Program-made: the position numbers and the translations under genes
The notes under the pieces: generated by a model
The model's database searches: none
What the model was told of the DNA's origin: nothing
The model's input: the letters and a program-made list of their open reading frames with translations, nothing else
Shown here: piece after piece, positions 42,601-49,752 of the stretch
Numbering within the stretch: the first letter of the stretch is position 1
How the letters are laid out: the number at the start of each line of letters is the position of its first letter
NCBI RefSeq assembly: GCF_001676705.1
Contig: NZ_CP016170.1
Span: 2,046,001 to 2,110,000 of the forward strand
Direction: 5' to 3'
Length of the DNA: 64,000 nucleotides
From: Bordetella bronchialis
GTDB taxonomy: Bacteria > Pseudomonadota > Gammaproteobacteria > Burkholderiales > Burkholderiaceae_B

Positions 42601-43533
42601 GTTCCCTCCTACGAGATTCGGCTTGGACCCACGTGGACGAATGCGAGGACCATCGCAGTCACGGATGGCGTGGAAGCGCTGGCGGTTGGAAACGGGCTCT
42701 ACTGGGTCGCTGCGAAATTCACGTTGTCCAACGGAACGATCATCTACGGTGTTCCGGACAGCATTCTGATCGCCGGCGCAACACTCGTACGCAATGTGCT
42801 CGTGACGCAGGACGAGGCGCCAGATTGGACGGGAACCGTCTCTGACGGTGCCTATGTCTATGACGGGAAGCTGACGCTTGCTCCGCAAGGTGACATTCTC
42901 AGCCTGGAAGACGTGTTCGCCGAGCAGGACGTGCTGTGGTACGGCGGACCGGCCGCAAGCGGTGTGTACACCAATGCCGAAGCGGACCAGATCGATATTG
43001 GGTATGTCGCACCGGTCAGGGTGGACTTCAACCTGGCGGTTGAGGCGCGGAACGTCACGGCCGACATCCTAGTCGTACCGGATATCTTCGCCGTGGCTGA
43101 CGTGCTGAATGGCTCGGATCTGCTCAAGGTGACAGTCACCCCGCAGATCCGGACGGCGGTTGTTGAAGGTGATTGGTCCGACTGGCGCGACTACGTTCCA
43201 GGCCTGATCAACGCCCGCTACTTCGACGTGCGGCTTCTTATCGCCACATCGGATCCGCTGATCATTCCGTTTGTGAGTCAGTTCCAGTGGACGATTGACG
43301 TTCCAGATCTCCTGCAACGGGCCGAGGGTGTGACGATTCCCGTTGGAGGTGTGCGCGTCACGTACGCGAAAACGTTCCATGCCATTCCCAACGTCCAGGT
43401 ATCTATTCTGGATGCCGTCAACGGCGACCGCTTCGTCCTGACCAATTCCGATGAAGAAGGATTCAACATCACCATCATGAACGGCTCCACGTCCGTGGAG
43501 CGTGACGTTAACTGGATCTCCCAGGGGTTCTAA
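39613..43533 (+). CDS. Tail tip protein J-like with gpI-like N-terminus
   Basis: 1306 residues. The first ~80 residues (CSFEMFLPGETLGRYVDRLGL, RLIPSDLWRGLIPKPGDQI) look like the beta-grasp domain of lambda gpI. A hydrophobic Ala/Gly-rich segment follows (residues ~95-155). The large J part begins with QAARNTSRPFEPMLLVMGGPI and includes VDEIVGNFANKDRDWQADQVRVR and fibronectin-like repeats around residues 900-1050. It determines host recognition. A separate I gene is missing, so I and J appear fused. Confidence 0.9.
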   Translation: MAVAQLPAVVSWPHALTGVGRECSFEMFLPGETLGRYVDRLGLTVARGRVLALHNGRLIPSDLWRGLIPKPGDQIILRSWPEGGGGGNKVLRTVALVVVAVVAAYTGGAAATAYSGLAGSTAAGASAVGAAVSAAVVIGGSILVNALIPLPKPNTASTATSGTDNAPSYQIQAARNTSRPFEPMLLVMGGPIKVVPDVGSNPSTQYIGDDQYLSQIFHFGLQPDMSITNLKIGDTPIENFQGVQIQRSGWDGIVTLAPDNVDTIQGFDLNQYDGWNTRTTPPNTNHFEIEFSAILFSLDTLTGEFNPREVVVQVEYRAVGSSTWIPFGNFTDPVYATHFWAYGVYQSLSDGESATSGTQWVQISYGSLNPNDHVNGEQHVECQTWGGGDAGDNYSCQTYEWRWLPHPIQLGLPWQGIAPDPLLGYQTTEGIRLSNNSNKPLRSTWTGDLPPGQYEIRVQKVTPDINTNTDSNQIAVTQIRAFQYTPTDYSNQARIAVRIRATSQLNGPIDELSATCYPACNVWNGSAWVYAANANPAYWFLWFALGKRDASGNKLYGACIPEEQIDVESIKAWGAWCTAKGWTFRYVLAQKMSAHDVLTMIARAGQASYTWQSGKLGVVWDQADLPVVAMIGPFNIKAGTFEVSYVDATVDEIVGNFANKDRDWQADQVRVRVPGAPLLNNPQTFDLEGIDDAAVAGRAVNLLAASQNFHRRRVTWEMDIEGYIATRGDVVQVSHDLTVWGYSGRLTGGTRTQIFLDRKVPISEAAGAYLCLRAPDGRMIYTTVSWFDGDTDVLNLYGGIPDDFPMPSDMPDVIPMDWAWQMDPIQTPGRRLKIVSVTPTNDDGVRFEAVDDNPDYYKSETNPFGYTPPRDGALLRGIILALAYEESILSVSSDSIQVRLDWVISSAGRARVDYRINGVAAPSVTTTDRYFTFQAHTGDVVTATITPIGSTGSGVAKSGTWTVAGLAAPLPAVTGLTNVFRDGLTWLAWSRVDDVRVPSYEIRLGPTWTNARTIAVTDGVEALAVGNGLYWVAAKFTLSNGTIIYGVPDSILIAGATLVRNVLVTQDEAPDWTGTVSDGAYVYDGKLTLAPQGDILSLEDVFAEQDVLWYGGPAASGVYTNAEADQIDIGYVAPVRVDFNLAVEARNVTADILVVPDIFAVADVLNGSDLLKVTVTPQIRTAVVEGDWSDWRDYVPGLINARYFDVRLLIATSDPLIIPFVSQFQWTIDVPDLLQRAEGVTIPVGGVRVTYAKTFHAIPNVQVSILDAVNGDRFVLTNSDEEGFNITIMNGSTSVERDVNWISQGF

Positions 43534-43535
43534 AC

Positions 43536-44282
43536 ATGCAAGAAAGATCGCAGATTCAAACGACGCCGCCGCTGTCCGGCCCGGACCTGGTGGCACAGGT
43601 CAACGATGCGTTGGGTACGATTGCCACCGATTTTGCAGGGGACGATGATCCTGCCGGTATCTCGGACGCCTACATGACCTGGGCGGATACGGCCAACTCG
43701 CTTCTGAAGCGACGAAACGCGGCCAACACGGCATGGGTGACGATTGGCCTGCTGTTCGGCAGATCCGCGGCGCTTTTCGATTCGGGAAGCATTCCTACGA
43801 CCAATGTCGGCGATATCCTCGTCTCGGGTGTCGGACACATGACATGGGATGCGGGCACGTCAGCGTACGTCCTCCTGTCGGCAACTGAAAGCCGGGCCGG
43901 CGTGGCAGAAGTCGCGACGCAGACCGAAACGGATGCCGGCTCCGACGACGCGCGAATGGTGACGCCGAAGAAATTGCGGTGGGGCGTCTCTTACTCCCTG
44001 GCTGCGAACGGTTATGTGGCCCTTCCATCCTGGCTCGGTGGGCTAGTCTTTCAATGGGGTTCGACCGGAACAGCGGCGAATGGCGGCTTCAACCGAGTCA
44101 CGTTCCCGCTTGCTTTCCCGAATGCGATTTATGGCGTCATCGTCTCGCCCATCACAAGCGGAACGAACACGTCGAATTACTCAGTGGGGGCGGTGTCGCT
44201 GACGCTGACTACATTCGACATGACCAACAACTCAGCCACCTCCGGCGGCCTCACTGGCCGGTACTGGGCCTTCGGACGATAG
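43536..44282 (+). CDS. Tail fibre protein with gp53-like C-terminus
   Basis: 248 residues. The N-terminal half carries GTIATDFAGDDDPAG and ADTANSLLKRRNAANTAWVTIGLLFGR, which resembles proteins that attach fibres to the tip. The C-terminal half (QWGSTGTAANGGFNRVTFPLAFPN, GGLTGRYWAFGR) has the gp53-like receptor-binding tip pattern. It follows J by two bases and is probably the variable host-binding fibre. Confidence 0.82.
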   Translation: MQERSQIQTTPPLSGPDLVAQVNDALGTIATDFAGDDDPAGISDAYMTWADTANSLLKRRNAANTAWVTIGLLFGRSAALFDSGSIPTTNVGDILVSGVGHMTWDAGTSAYVLLSATESRAGVAEVATQTETDAGSDDARMVTPKKLRWGVSYSLAANGYVALPSWLGGLVFQWGSTGTAANGGFNRVTFPLAFPNAIYGVIVSPITSGTNTSNYSVGAVSLTLTTFDMTNNSATSGGLTGRYWAFGR

Positions 44283-44289
44283 GTGAACC

Positions 44290-44838
44290 ATGATCTACTA
44301 CGCAAAATCTACTGGCGGGTTCTACGACAGCGCCGTCCACGGATCGGCCATTCCCCCCGACGCGGTACAGATTACGGCGGCCGAACGTGATCGCGCGCTG
44401 GAGGCCCAGGCCACCGGCAAGACGATCTCCGGCGTGGATTCGAACGGCAACATGGTGTTGAGCGATCCTCCAGCGCCGACGCTGGACGAACTGAAGTTGG
44501 CAAAGGCATCCGACATGACTGCCGCCTGCTTGGAAGCCATTGACAGCGGCTTCGACTATGACGGATACCGGTTCGACTCGGACTTGGTCAGCCGCACCAA
44601 CATCATCGGCACGGCGACTGGCGTACAGGCGGGTATTGCCTTGCCGCAAGGGTTCACCTGGCGCACATCGGACAACCAGAACATCCCGATGGATGGCGAT
44701 GGCGTGATTGCCTTGGGAGCCGCGCTGCTCCAGCACGTCAATCAACAGTACGCCACGTCGTGGCAGCTGAAGGCCGAGATCGAGGCCGCGACAACGCCGG
44801 AAGAGGTGGCGGCCATAAGTTGGCCGACCACGCCCTGA
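44290..44838 (+). CDS. DUF4376 fibre-assembly type protein
   Basis: 182 residues. The N-terminal part (MIYYAKSTGGFYDSAVHG, AAERDRALEAQATGKTI) is of the fibre assembly chaperone sort. The C-terminal domain (CLEAIDSGFDYDGYRFDSDL, TWRTSDNQNIPMDGDGV) is DUF4376. It likely chaperones or joins the fibre encoded upstream. A terminator follows. Confidence 0.85.
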   Translation: MIYYAKSTGGFYDSAVHGSAIPPDAVQITAAERDRALEAQATGKTISGVDSNGNMVLSDPPAPTLDELKLAKASDMTAACLEAIDSGFDYDGYRFDSDLVSRTNIIGTATGVQAGIALPQGFTWRTSDNQNIPMDGDGVIALGAALLQHVNQQYATSWQLKAEIEAATTPEEVAAISWPTTP

Positions 44839-44840
44839 CA

Positions 44841-44862
44841 ACCCGCTACGGCGGGTTTTTTT
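44841..44862 (+). terminator. Terminator between fibre and lysis genes
   Basis: Stem ACCCGC/GCGGGT with TACG loop and seven T, three bases after the preceding stop. Confidence 0.92.
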
Positions 44863-44883
44863 ACGTCCATACGGGAGGCAGCA

Positions 44884-45117
44884 ATGCACCCATTCAGGAG
44901 CCAGCAATTGAATAGCGAGATCGCAATGGAAAGCCTCAAAGAAGGCATCAAGGCTGCGCCGCCCGTAGCCGTCACCGCCGCGGTGTCTACGGGTTGGTGG
45001 TCTGATCCGAATCACTGGCTTATTGCAGCGTCGCTGGGGTATATCGCGTTGCAGACGGCCTACCTGATCTGGAAGTGGCGCCGCCAGGCGCGCGACGGCA
45101 TCGTGGAGGAGTCGTGA
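44884..45117 (+). CDS. Holin candidate
   Basis: 77 residues from ATG 44884 behind GGGAGG. A weak hydrophobic stretch (APPVAVTAAVSTGWW) and one strong transmembrane helix (HWLIAASLGYIALQTAYLIW) are followed by a basic tail (KWRRQARDG). Size, layout and place just before the endolysin fit a small holin. Its stop overlaps the endolysin GTG. With a SAR endolysin a pinholin would be enough; this is inferred. Confidence 0.8.
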   Translation: MHPFRSQQLNSEIAMESLKEGIKAAPPVAVTAAVSTGWWSDPNHWLIAASLGYIALQTAYLIWKWRRQARDGIVEES

Positions 45118-45620
45118 TCCCGGCCAGCCTGAAACGCGCGCTCCAGGCCGCGGCGGCCAGTGGCGCGCTGGCCGTCGCCGGCGTCCTGATCTCCCACTTC
45201 GAAGGCCGCGAGAACGTCCCGTATCTCGATCCTGTCGGCGTCTGGACCGTCTGCGAGGGCCACGCCGGGCCGGACGTGGTCCCAGGCCGCCGGTACTCGG
45301 ACGCCGAGTGCGACGAGCTGAAGCGGCAAGACATCGCGCAGGCTGCCGCGGCCGTGCGCCGCCTGGTGAAGGTGCCGCTGACCGATTGGCAGCGCGCGGC
45401 CCTCATCGATTTCACATTCAACCTGGGCGCCGGCCGCCTGGCCAGCTCGACCCTCCTGAAGAAGCTCAACGCGGGCGACTACGCGGGCGCGTGCGCCGAG
45501 TACGACGCCTGGGTGAAGGGAAGGGTCAACGGCCAGCTGAAAACGCTCCCAGGCCTCCAGAATCGCCGCGACGCGGACCAGTGGGTCTGCGAGCAGAGTT
45601 CCCCCAACCCACCTCAATAG
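45114..45620 (+). CDS. SAR endolysin, GH24 lysozyme
   Basis: 168 residues from GTG 45114 with GGAGG upstream. The N-terminal stretch LKRALQAAAASGALAVAGVLI is Ala/Gly-rich and weakly hydrophobic like a signal-anchor-release segment. The lysozyme triad follows with the right spacing: Glu30, Asp39 and Thr45 in HFEGRENVPYLDPVGVWTVC. It cuts peptidoglycan glycan strands and is activated when membrane potential falls. Confidence 0.93.
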   Translation: MIPASLKRALQAAAASGALAVAGVLISHFEGRENVPYLDPVGVWTVCEGHAGPDVVPGRRYSDAECDELKRQDIAQAAAAVRRLVKVPLTDWQRAALIDFTFNLGAGRLASSTLLKKLNAGDYAGACAEYDAWVKGRVNGQLKTLPGLQNRRDADQWVCEQSSPNPPQ

Positions 45621-45627
45621 GTGCAGC

Positions 45628-45846
45628 ATGACCGACAAAACGCAAGATACCGCGGCCGCCGCCGCTTCCCCCGCCGCCGCGCCGGCCGGCAATCCCGACG
45701 CCGGGCCGGCCGCCGTCGGGGCCACCGTCGCGGACGTGAAAACCGACGTTGCCGCGGCCGCCGCGCGCCGGCCCTGGACCGTCGTGGCCTGGTCCCTGGC
45801 CGCCGGCGCGGTGCTGGGCCTGATCGTCGGCGCCATGTTCTTTTGA
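45628..45846 (+). CDS. Small membrane protein in lysis cassette
   Basis: 72 residues: an Ala/Pro-rich polar N-terminus, then RRPWTVVAWSLAAGAVLGLIVGAMFF, one C-terminal helix with a glycine-zipper pattern like the end of ElaB/DUF883 proteins. Between endolysin and Rz it may be a second holin or an antiholin; no test is possible here. Confidence 0.68.
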   Translation: MTDKTQDTAAAAASPAAAPAGNPDAGPAAVGATVADVKTDVAAAAARRPWTVVAWSLAAGAVLGLIVGAMFF

Positions 45847-45849
45847 CCC

Positions 45850-46332
45850 ATGCGCGGCTATCTCATCGCCGCGGCCGCCGGCCTGCTGCTGGCGCTGGCC
45901 CTTGTGGTTGGCGTGAAGTGGTACGGCCGGCACGAATACGCCGCCGGGCAGGCCCAGGCGCAGCTGGAAGCCCAGGCGGCCGCTGCCAAGCTTTCGGAGC
46001 AGTACCGCGCCCAGGAGCAGGCGACTCAGCAACAAGCGGAGGAAAACTATGCGAAGTACCGCGGCCAGGTCCTGGCCACTCAGAAGCGCGCCGCTGATCT
46101 TGATGCTGCTGCTGGCCGGCTGCGCGCACAGCTTGCCAGCCTCCAGTCCCGTCGCGCCGCCGCACATTCCGCAGCCAGCGCCGGAGCTGATGCAGCCGCC
46201 GGCCCTGACGTCATCGGCGTTATTGCAGCGTGCGCAGGACGATATGACGAAGTGGTCCGATATGCTGCAAGCCTCGCCGACCAAGTGACGGGACTGCAGG
46301 GGTATGTCCGCGCAGCCCTCGGCGCGCGGTAG
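45850..46332 (+). CDS. i-spanin Rz (DUF2514-like)
   Basis: 160 residues: an N-terminal transmembrane helix (LIAAAAGLLLALALVVGVKWY), a GRHEYAAGQAQAQLEAQ coiled-coil periplasmic domain and an Ala-rich region. This is the inner-membrane spanin subunit. The outer subunit gene is nested inside it in another frame. It starts three bases after the preceding stop. Confidence 0.9.
   Translation: MRGYLIAAAAGLLLALALVVGVKWYGRHEYAAGQAQAQLEAQAAAAKLSEQYRAQEQATQQQAEENYAKYRGQVLATQKRAADLDAAAGRLRAQLASLQSRRAAAHSAASAGADAAAGPDVIGVIAACAGRYDEVVRYAASLADQVTGLQGYVRAALGAR
46049..46288 (+). CDS. o-spanin Rz1 lipoprotein nested in Rz
   Basis: 79 residues in the +1 frame of Rz. The signal ends in lipobox LLAGC (Cys25), and the mature part is short and Pro-rich (SSPVAPPHIPQPAPELMQP) as usual for Rz1. 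GCGGAGGAAAACT lies upstream of the ATG. It links the outer membrane to Rz in the last step of lysis. Confidence 0.9.
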   Translation: MRSTAARSWPLRSAPLILMLLLAGCAHSLPASSPVAPPHIPQPAPELMQPPALTSSALLQRAQDDMTKWSDMLQASPTK

Positions 46333-46333
46333 C

Positions 46334-46705
46334 CTACCGTCGCCGCGGCTTGTGCTTGGCCATACCGATCTCCCTGGCGCGGATCTCCCAGCGCTGTGGC
46401 GGCCCGACGAAGGTATCAGCCCAGGAGCATGCCAGGACGCGCGGCGGCTGGAGATAGCGCCTCTCCGCGGCCCGCTTGCGCTTCACGGCCGGCTCCGCGT
46501 CGGTCGCCGCGAGCAGTTTGCTGAACGCCGTCAGCTGCTCCGCCGCAAGGTCGGCCTGGACGAGGCTGGTCAGGAATTGCGCGAGCTCGTATACCAGTCC
46601 GTGCAATCGATCGATCTCCCACAGCAGCCGCCGCGCCTCTGGCGTGGGATTGCGCTGATAGAGCTCGCGGAGCTCAGCGTCGGTCAGGGGAGGGTAGCGG
46701 GACAT
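46334..46705 (-). CDS. Hypothetical protein, end of right-end leftward block
   Basis: 123 residues: RYPPLTDAELRELYQRNPTPEARRLLWEIDRL and a helical centre, then a basic tail (KRKRAAERRYL, KHKPRRR). It converges with Rz with one base between the stops and no clear terminator. Its start lies just downstream of an inverted repeat (46716-46735). Function unknown. Confidence 0.65.
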   Translation of the reverse strand: MSRYPPLTDAELRELYQRNPTPEARRLLWEIDRLHGLVYELAQFLTSLVQADLAAEQLTAFSKLLAATDAEPAVKRKRAAERRYLQPPRVLACSWADTFVGPPQRWEIRAREIGMAKHKPRRR

Positions 46706-46715
46706 GGCCGTAAAC

Positions 46716-46735
46716 TACTGGACGGCCATCCAGTA
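46716..46735. repeat. 20-bp inverted repeat before the 46705 start
   Basis: TACTGGA-CGGCCA-TCCAGTA, perfect seven-base arms, 11 bases upstream of the leftward gene start. An operator is possible. Confidence 0.55.
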
Positions 46736-46745
46736 TATGGCCGAC

Positions 46746-46988
46746 TTAGGATTCCGGCGAGTCCGGCGTCAGGTCGAGCACGTGGTGCCAAACCTGAGTT
46801 CGATGGTGGCGCATCAGCGTTAGGGAGTAAGCCATGGTCTTGCACAGTTGCTCTGCTTCGACCGTGCTCATTCCCCGCTCGCGCAAGCTTTGCGTCAGCA
46901 CCAGTTGCCGTTGATAGATGCGGCGCCCTGCCGCGAGATGTTCGTCGGCAAGCTGCAACGCGGCCCGCTCTCGTTCCAACGGGGTCAT
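46746..46988 (-). CDS. Hypothetical helical protein
   Basis: 80 residues, starting MTPLERERAALQLADEHLAAGRRIYQRQ, then SLRERGMSTVEAEQLCKTMAYSLTLMRHH. GGGAG lies upstream of ATG 46988. All helical; no family recognised. A 15-bp palindrome precedes it. Confidence 0.65.
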   Translation of the reverse strand: MTPLERERAALQLADEHLAAGRRIYQRQLVLTQSLRERGMSTVEAEQLCKTMAYSLTLMRHHRTQVWHHVLDLTPDSPES

Positions 46989-46998
46989 GGCCGCTCCC

Positions 46999-47013
46999 TT
47001 CCGCTAAGCGGAA
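46999..47013. repeat. 15-bp palindrome between two leftward genes
   Basis: TTCCGCT-A-AGCGGAA, perfect. Seven bases after the 47020 stop and ten before the 46988 start on the minus strand. Lacks a T-run, so it suits an operator or weak terminator. Confidence 0.5.
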
Positions 47014-47019
47014 TAAATA

Positions 47020-47238
47020 CTATGCAAGGCTGAACGCCGCCCGAATCTGGTCTCCAGCCGATCTGTCCTCAAGCGTATAGTCATCGCCAATTGAGGCGCA
47101 GTGCATGACGATGGTTCGGGTGTACTCCAGCAGCTCAGGCGTCATTTCGGCGTCTGCGGGCAGCACCCTACAAGCTATCGCGATCGTCCGCAGGTCTTCC
47201 AAACCTAAGGGGCGGGACGCATATCCGTTTGGGATCAT
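47020..47238 (-). CDS. Hypothetical protein downstream of SRAP gene
   Basis: 72 residues: IPNGYASRPLGLEDLRTIAIACRVLPADAEMTP at the start and HCASIGDDYTLEDRSAGDQIRAAFSLA at the end (shown partly). GAGGA within the preceding gene's last codons is its ribosome site and it starts two bases after that gene's stop. Helical, unknown. Confidence 0.65.
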   Translation of the reverse strand: MIPNGYASRPLGLEDLRTIAIACRVLPADAEMTPELLEYTRTIVMHCASIGDDYTLEDRSAGDQIRAAFSLA

Positions 47239-47240
47239 GG

Positions 47241-47942
47241 CTATTCCTCGGGGTTCGCGACGGCGGTCTTCACGACCGGCTCGGCCACCAGCTTATCAGC
47301 GGGGTAGGGCTGCAGGAAGTCGCGGATGTCACCGGCACCGGTCACCCAGTCGTCATAGGCGCCGTCGGGCAGGATCACGACCATGCGCTTTTCGTCCTTC
47401 GCCTTGTGGTAGTCGATGAATAGCGGATGTTGGTCGGCGTTGATGGTGAGCATAGTGAAGCTCTCAATCCATTCGCCTTCCGGACTGCGCCATTTGTCCC
47501 ACAGACCCGCGATGCCAAGCGGCGCACCGTCGGCTCGGAAGAATCGCGTCGGAGTCGGATTCTTGGCCAGGCCCGCGTCCACCGCGCGCCAGTCCGGCTC
47601 GAACACCGCATGCGCCGGAATGAGACATCTCTGGCCACGGCGCCAGGCATTGCCGAAGGTGAAGGACTTACCGGCCGTCTCGGACCGGGCGTTGAAGGTG
47701 GACAGCTTCTGAGCGTCTTTGGCCTTCTCCGGGCGGGTCATGGCCGATATCAGGCCCCAGCGCCCGATGACAGCCTCCCGCTCCGGTACAGCCTCATCGC
47801 CAGATTCCCATTCCGGCGGCCGGCGCACGAAGACGCCTGGGTACCGCGGCCACATGTCGGACTTGGGAATGGGGATGCCGCGCGCGCGAAAGTAGCGCTC
47901 CAGCTGCTCGGCTTTTTTCAGGGCGGTGTAATGTGAGCACAT
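47241..47942 (-). CDS. SOS-response-associated peptidase (SRAP/YedK)
   Basis: 233 residues from ATG 47942, giving MCSHY with Cys2 as the catalytic residue after Met removal. Other SRAP marks are GRWGLISAM, FNARSET, CLIPAHAVFEP with the active Glu, and TMLTINADQHPLFIDYHKAKDEKRM with the His (partial). SRAP proteins bind covalently to abasic sites in ssDNA and protect them. The phage copy may guard replicating phage DNA. A longer frame upstream lacks Cys2 and is wrong. Confidence 0.9.
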   Translation of the reverse strand: MCSHYTALKKAEQLERYFRARGIPIPKSDMWPRYPGVFVRRPPEWESGDEAVPEREAVIGRWGLISAMTRPEKAKDAQKLSTFNARSETAGKSFTFGNAWRRGQRCLIPAHAVFEPDWRAVDAGLAKNPTPTRFFRADGAPLGIAGLWDKWRSPEGEWIESFTMLTINADQHPLFIDYHKAKDEKRMVVILPDGAYDDWVTGAGDIRDFLQPYPADKLVAEPVVKTAVANPEE

Positions 47943-48032
47943 TCGATCTTCCCCGTCACTGCTTAACGGAAAAACAGTGTTCCCTTCGTGCTCACGTGGC
48001 GGTTTCGGGCGTCGCCCTTCTAACAACGCGAC

Positions 48033-48404
48033 CTAGACTGCGGCACGTTGTAGTCGGAATCTCTGCACCGGGGTCAGTACTGAACGCTCTAAATCTTCCA
48101 AGTGCGACATATAGAACTTGAGGCAAAACTGCTCCGTGGCAGCATCCAAATCGGAGTGTGATATTGCCTTGAACGATGAGCGCCTCAACTGTTCGCCGTC
48201 GAACTCGCCGACAAAGAAGCGGCGTGCCGTCATCCCATTGCAGCCCAGCGTATCGACCAAAACGCGTCCAACAAATCCGCTCTTCTTCAGTTCTTTCTCG
48301 ACCTTCGGCAAAAAGACCTCTGGCCGCTCGCTTGTCAGCGAGAAGCTTATAAGCGGAAAGGCCGCAGACGGACCTTTCTGAATGGAATAGCCTTTACGGG
48401 CCAT
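48033..48404 (-). CDS. rnlB: RnlB-type antitoxin
   Basis: 123 residues, the same length as E. coli RnlB. From memory of that protein the shared pattern is a beta-strand start, a helix (EVFLPKVEKELKKSG), the central strand RVLVDTLGCNGMTARRFFVGEFDG and a closing LERSVLTPVQRFRL segment like LEASVLSPDDVRQV. Its ATG overlaps the toxin stop by one base (TGATG). It should bind and silence the RnlA toxin. The call depends on the partner as well as on remembered similarity. Confidence 0.75.
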   Translation of the reverse strand: MARKGYSIQKGPSAAFPLISFSLTSERPEVFLPKVEKELKKSGFVGRVLVDTLGCNGMTARRFFVGEFDGEQLRRSSFKAISHSDLDAATEQFCLKFYMSHLEDLERSVLTPVQRFRLQRAAV

Positions 48405-49456
48405 CAGTGAGCTGTGCCGGATATCTTTGCGTAAGATGTCTCTATTGTGCGCAGTACGTGATACACGATTGAGACGGCGTCTGCCTTGTCGGACACCACA
48501 CGCGTCATTTCAGGAATGAACCCATCGGCGTGGAAAAGGCCATTGCGATGTTGAGCGTGGATTTCATAGGCTTTCTCGAGCGCTTCCACCGTATGCGGGC
48601 AGTTGAGCTTCTGCGCATAGGATGCCAACAGAGCCCCCTGTGCTGTGAAGTACGCTCCAAGGCCCTGCTTAGGCGATACCGAAAAGCCCTTGTCTACCAA
48701 GAGTTGCTTCATATAGAACTCCAGGCCACGTAAAGCTGGAAACGCCACAACGGAATAGTCGGGAAGTTCCACCGCGATCTTCGTCAGGGCAATAGACGGC
48801 GCAAGAATCGCGCGGCCGGTTTCCCCGAGGTAGTTAGCAGCGGTCGGAAGGTGCTCCTGAAGCTCGTCGAAAAGACCGTCTACCGTTGCATTGACGGGTA
48901 CCACCTCAAGCTGAGCCTCGAGAACTTCGCGCTTATCCTCGTGCAGTTCGCACAACGTTGCGGCTACCATAGCATAGACCGCCATGTGGCGTCCCTGCAT
49001 TAGGAACTTGCCAGTGTCATAGCGGTGCAAAACGACCTGATCCCGCTGTGGACCGACGACCTTGAACCGCTGACCGTATTGCAACGGTTCCTCGGTGATC
49101 TTGCAGCCGTTGTCCGTCAGGTACTGTAACAAAAACCCCCAGTTTTCCGACGGAATATTGCCCAGCGCAAATGGCCGGTTCTCCGCCGGCGCTCGCTGTG
49201 TCCGCTCTGCCACAAAAGCAGCCAATCGTTCGGAGAGATCAACGTTCTGCCCGACCTTCGACATGAGCGTCGTGCTCCCATCTTTTTTCTTATAGACGTG
49301 GAGCAGTGCAGTCTTGTGGCCGTCGACGTTGAGGACCCATTCATCGAAGGCCTTCTTTTCGTTGGGGCCAGTTGCCGTTCCCCCAACGCTAACGGCAAAT
49401 TCCCTGATGGCAGCGGGAATCGCAGACTGATCTAGGTTCAAAGATTTCGCGGACAT
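48404..49456 (-). CDS. rnlA: RnlA-type RNase LS toxin
   Basis: 350 residues, near the 357 of E. coli RnlA. Matching landmarks are YDTGKFLMQGRHMAVY, VELPDYSVVAFPALRGLEFYMK, QGLGAYFTAQGA and the HEPN nuclease motif HRNGLFHADG with Arg304 and His309 (R-x4-H). RnlA degrades mRNA when the antitoxin RnlB is lost after phage infection. The pair lies at the right prophage end, read towards the phage interior, with lower GC than the structural genes. Confidence 0.85.
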   Translation of the reverse strand: MSAKSLNLDQSAIPAAIREFAVSVGGTATGPNEKKAFDEWVLNVDGHKTALLHVYKKKDGSTTLMSKVGQNVDLSERLAAFVAERTQRAPAENRPFALGNIPSENWGFLLQYLTDNGCKITEEPLQYGQRFKVVGPQRDQVVLHRYDTGKFLMQGRHMAVYAMVAATLCELHEDKREVLEAQLEVVPVNATVDGLFDELQEHLPTAANYLGETGRAILAPSIALTKIAVELPDYSVVAFPALRGLEFYMKQLLVDKGFSVSPKQGLGAYFTAQGALLASYAQKLNCPHTVEALEKAYEIHAQHRNGLFHADGFIPEMTRVVSDKADAVSIVYHVLRTIETSYAKISGTAH

Positions 49457-49752
49457 AGGGTAGGCGCGTGCGCGCGCTGAACCGCCGCGCGTAATATATT
49501 TTTACGATCGCGGATCATACACCAATGAAGCGCCTTGCGGTCCTGGCGGCGCTTCGCCTGTGGCATTTCCGCCGCTGCCACAGCGAGGTCTAGCAATAAA
49601 TGACAGACGTTTAGAAGCTGGTGGGTTGTCTAAAACCGCCTCGTGACCATTGAGGATTCAATGGCTTACGACTGGCAGGAGTTGTCTTTGTATTGGACAA
49701 GACGACCAAAAGATTCTGGAATTTCAAAAGCTTGCGTCAGTTCTAAATCTTC
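49457..49752. other. Non-coding right end of prophage
   Basis: No supported gene. It holds an AT-rich stretch upstream of rnlA (taatatatttttac near 49492), an imperfect GCGCCTTGCGG...GGCGGCGC hairpin near 49530 and the arm-like 12-mer at 49627-49638. Frames opening near 49650 run into the pilin remnant without a ribosome site. Confidence 0.6.
49627..49638 (+). promoter_or_regulatory. Candidate integrase arm site beside attR
   Basis: TGTCTAAAACCG, identical to 3259-3270 and in the same orientation, 114 bp before the attR core. Confidence 0.5.

Noticed and set aside
47957..47979. LexA box upstream of the SRAP gene (CACTG...CAGTG)
   Set aside because: CTG and CAG are 13 bases apart instead of 10 and the centre does not alternate AT, so no SOS box is claimed.
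26592..49456. Diversity-generating retroelement as in Bordetella phage BPP-1
   Set aside because: No reverse transcriptase motif and no repeated variable region were seen near the fibre genes.
3259..49638. 12-bp repeat TGTCTAAAACCG as the att core
   Set aside because: The 13-mer TGACGGAGTACAT rebuilds an intact pilin gene; using the 12-mer as crossover gives no meaningful host sequence. Extra copies in one orientation fit arm sites.
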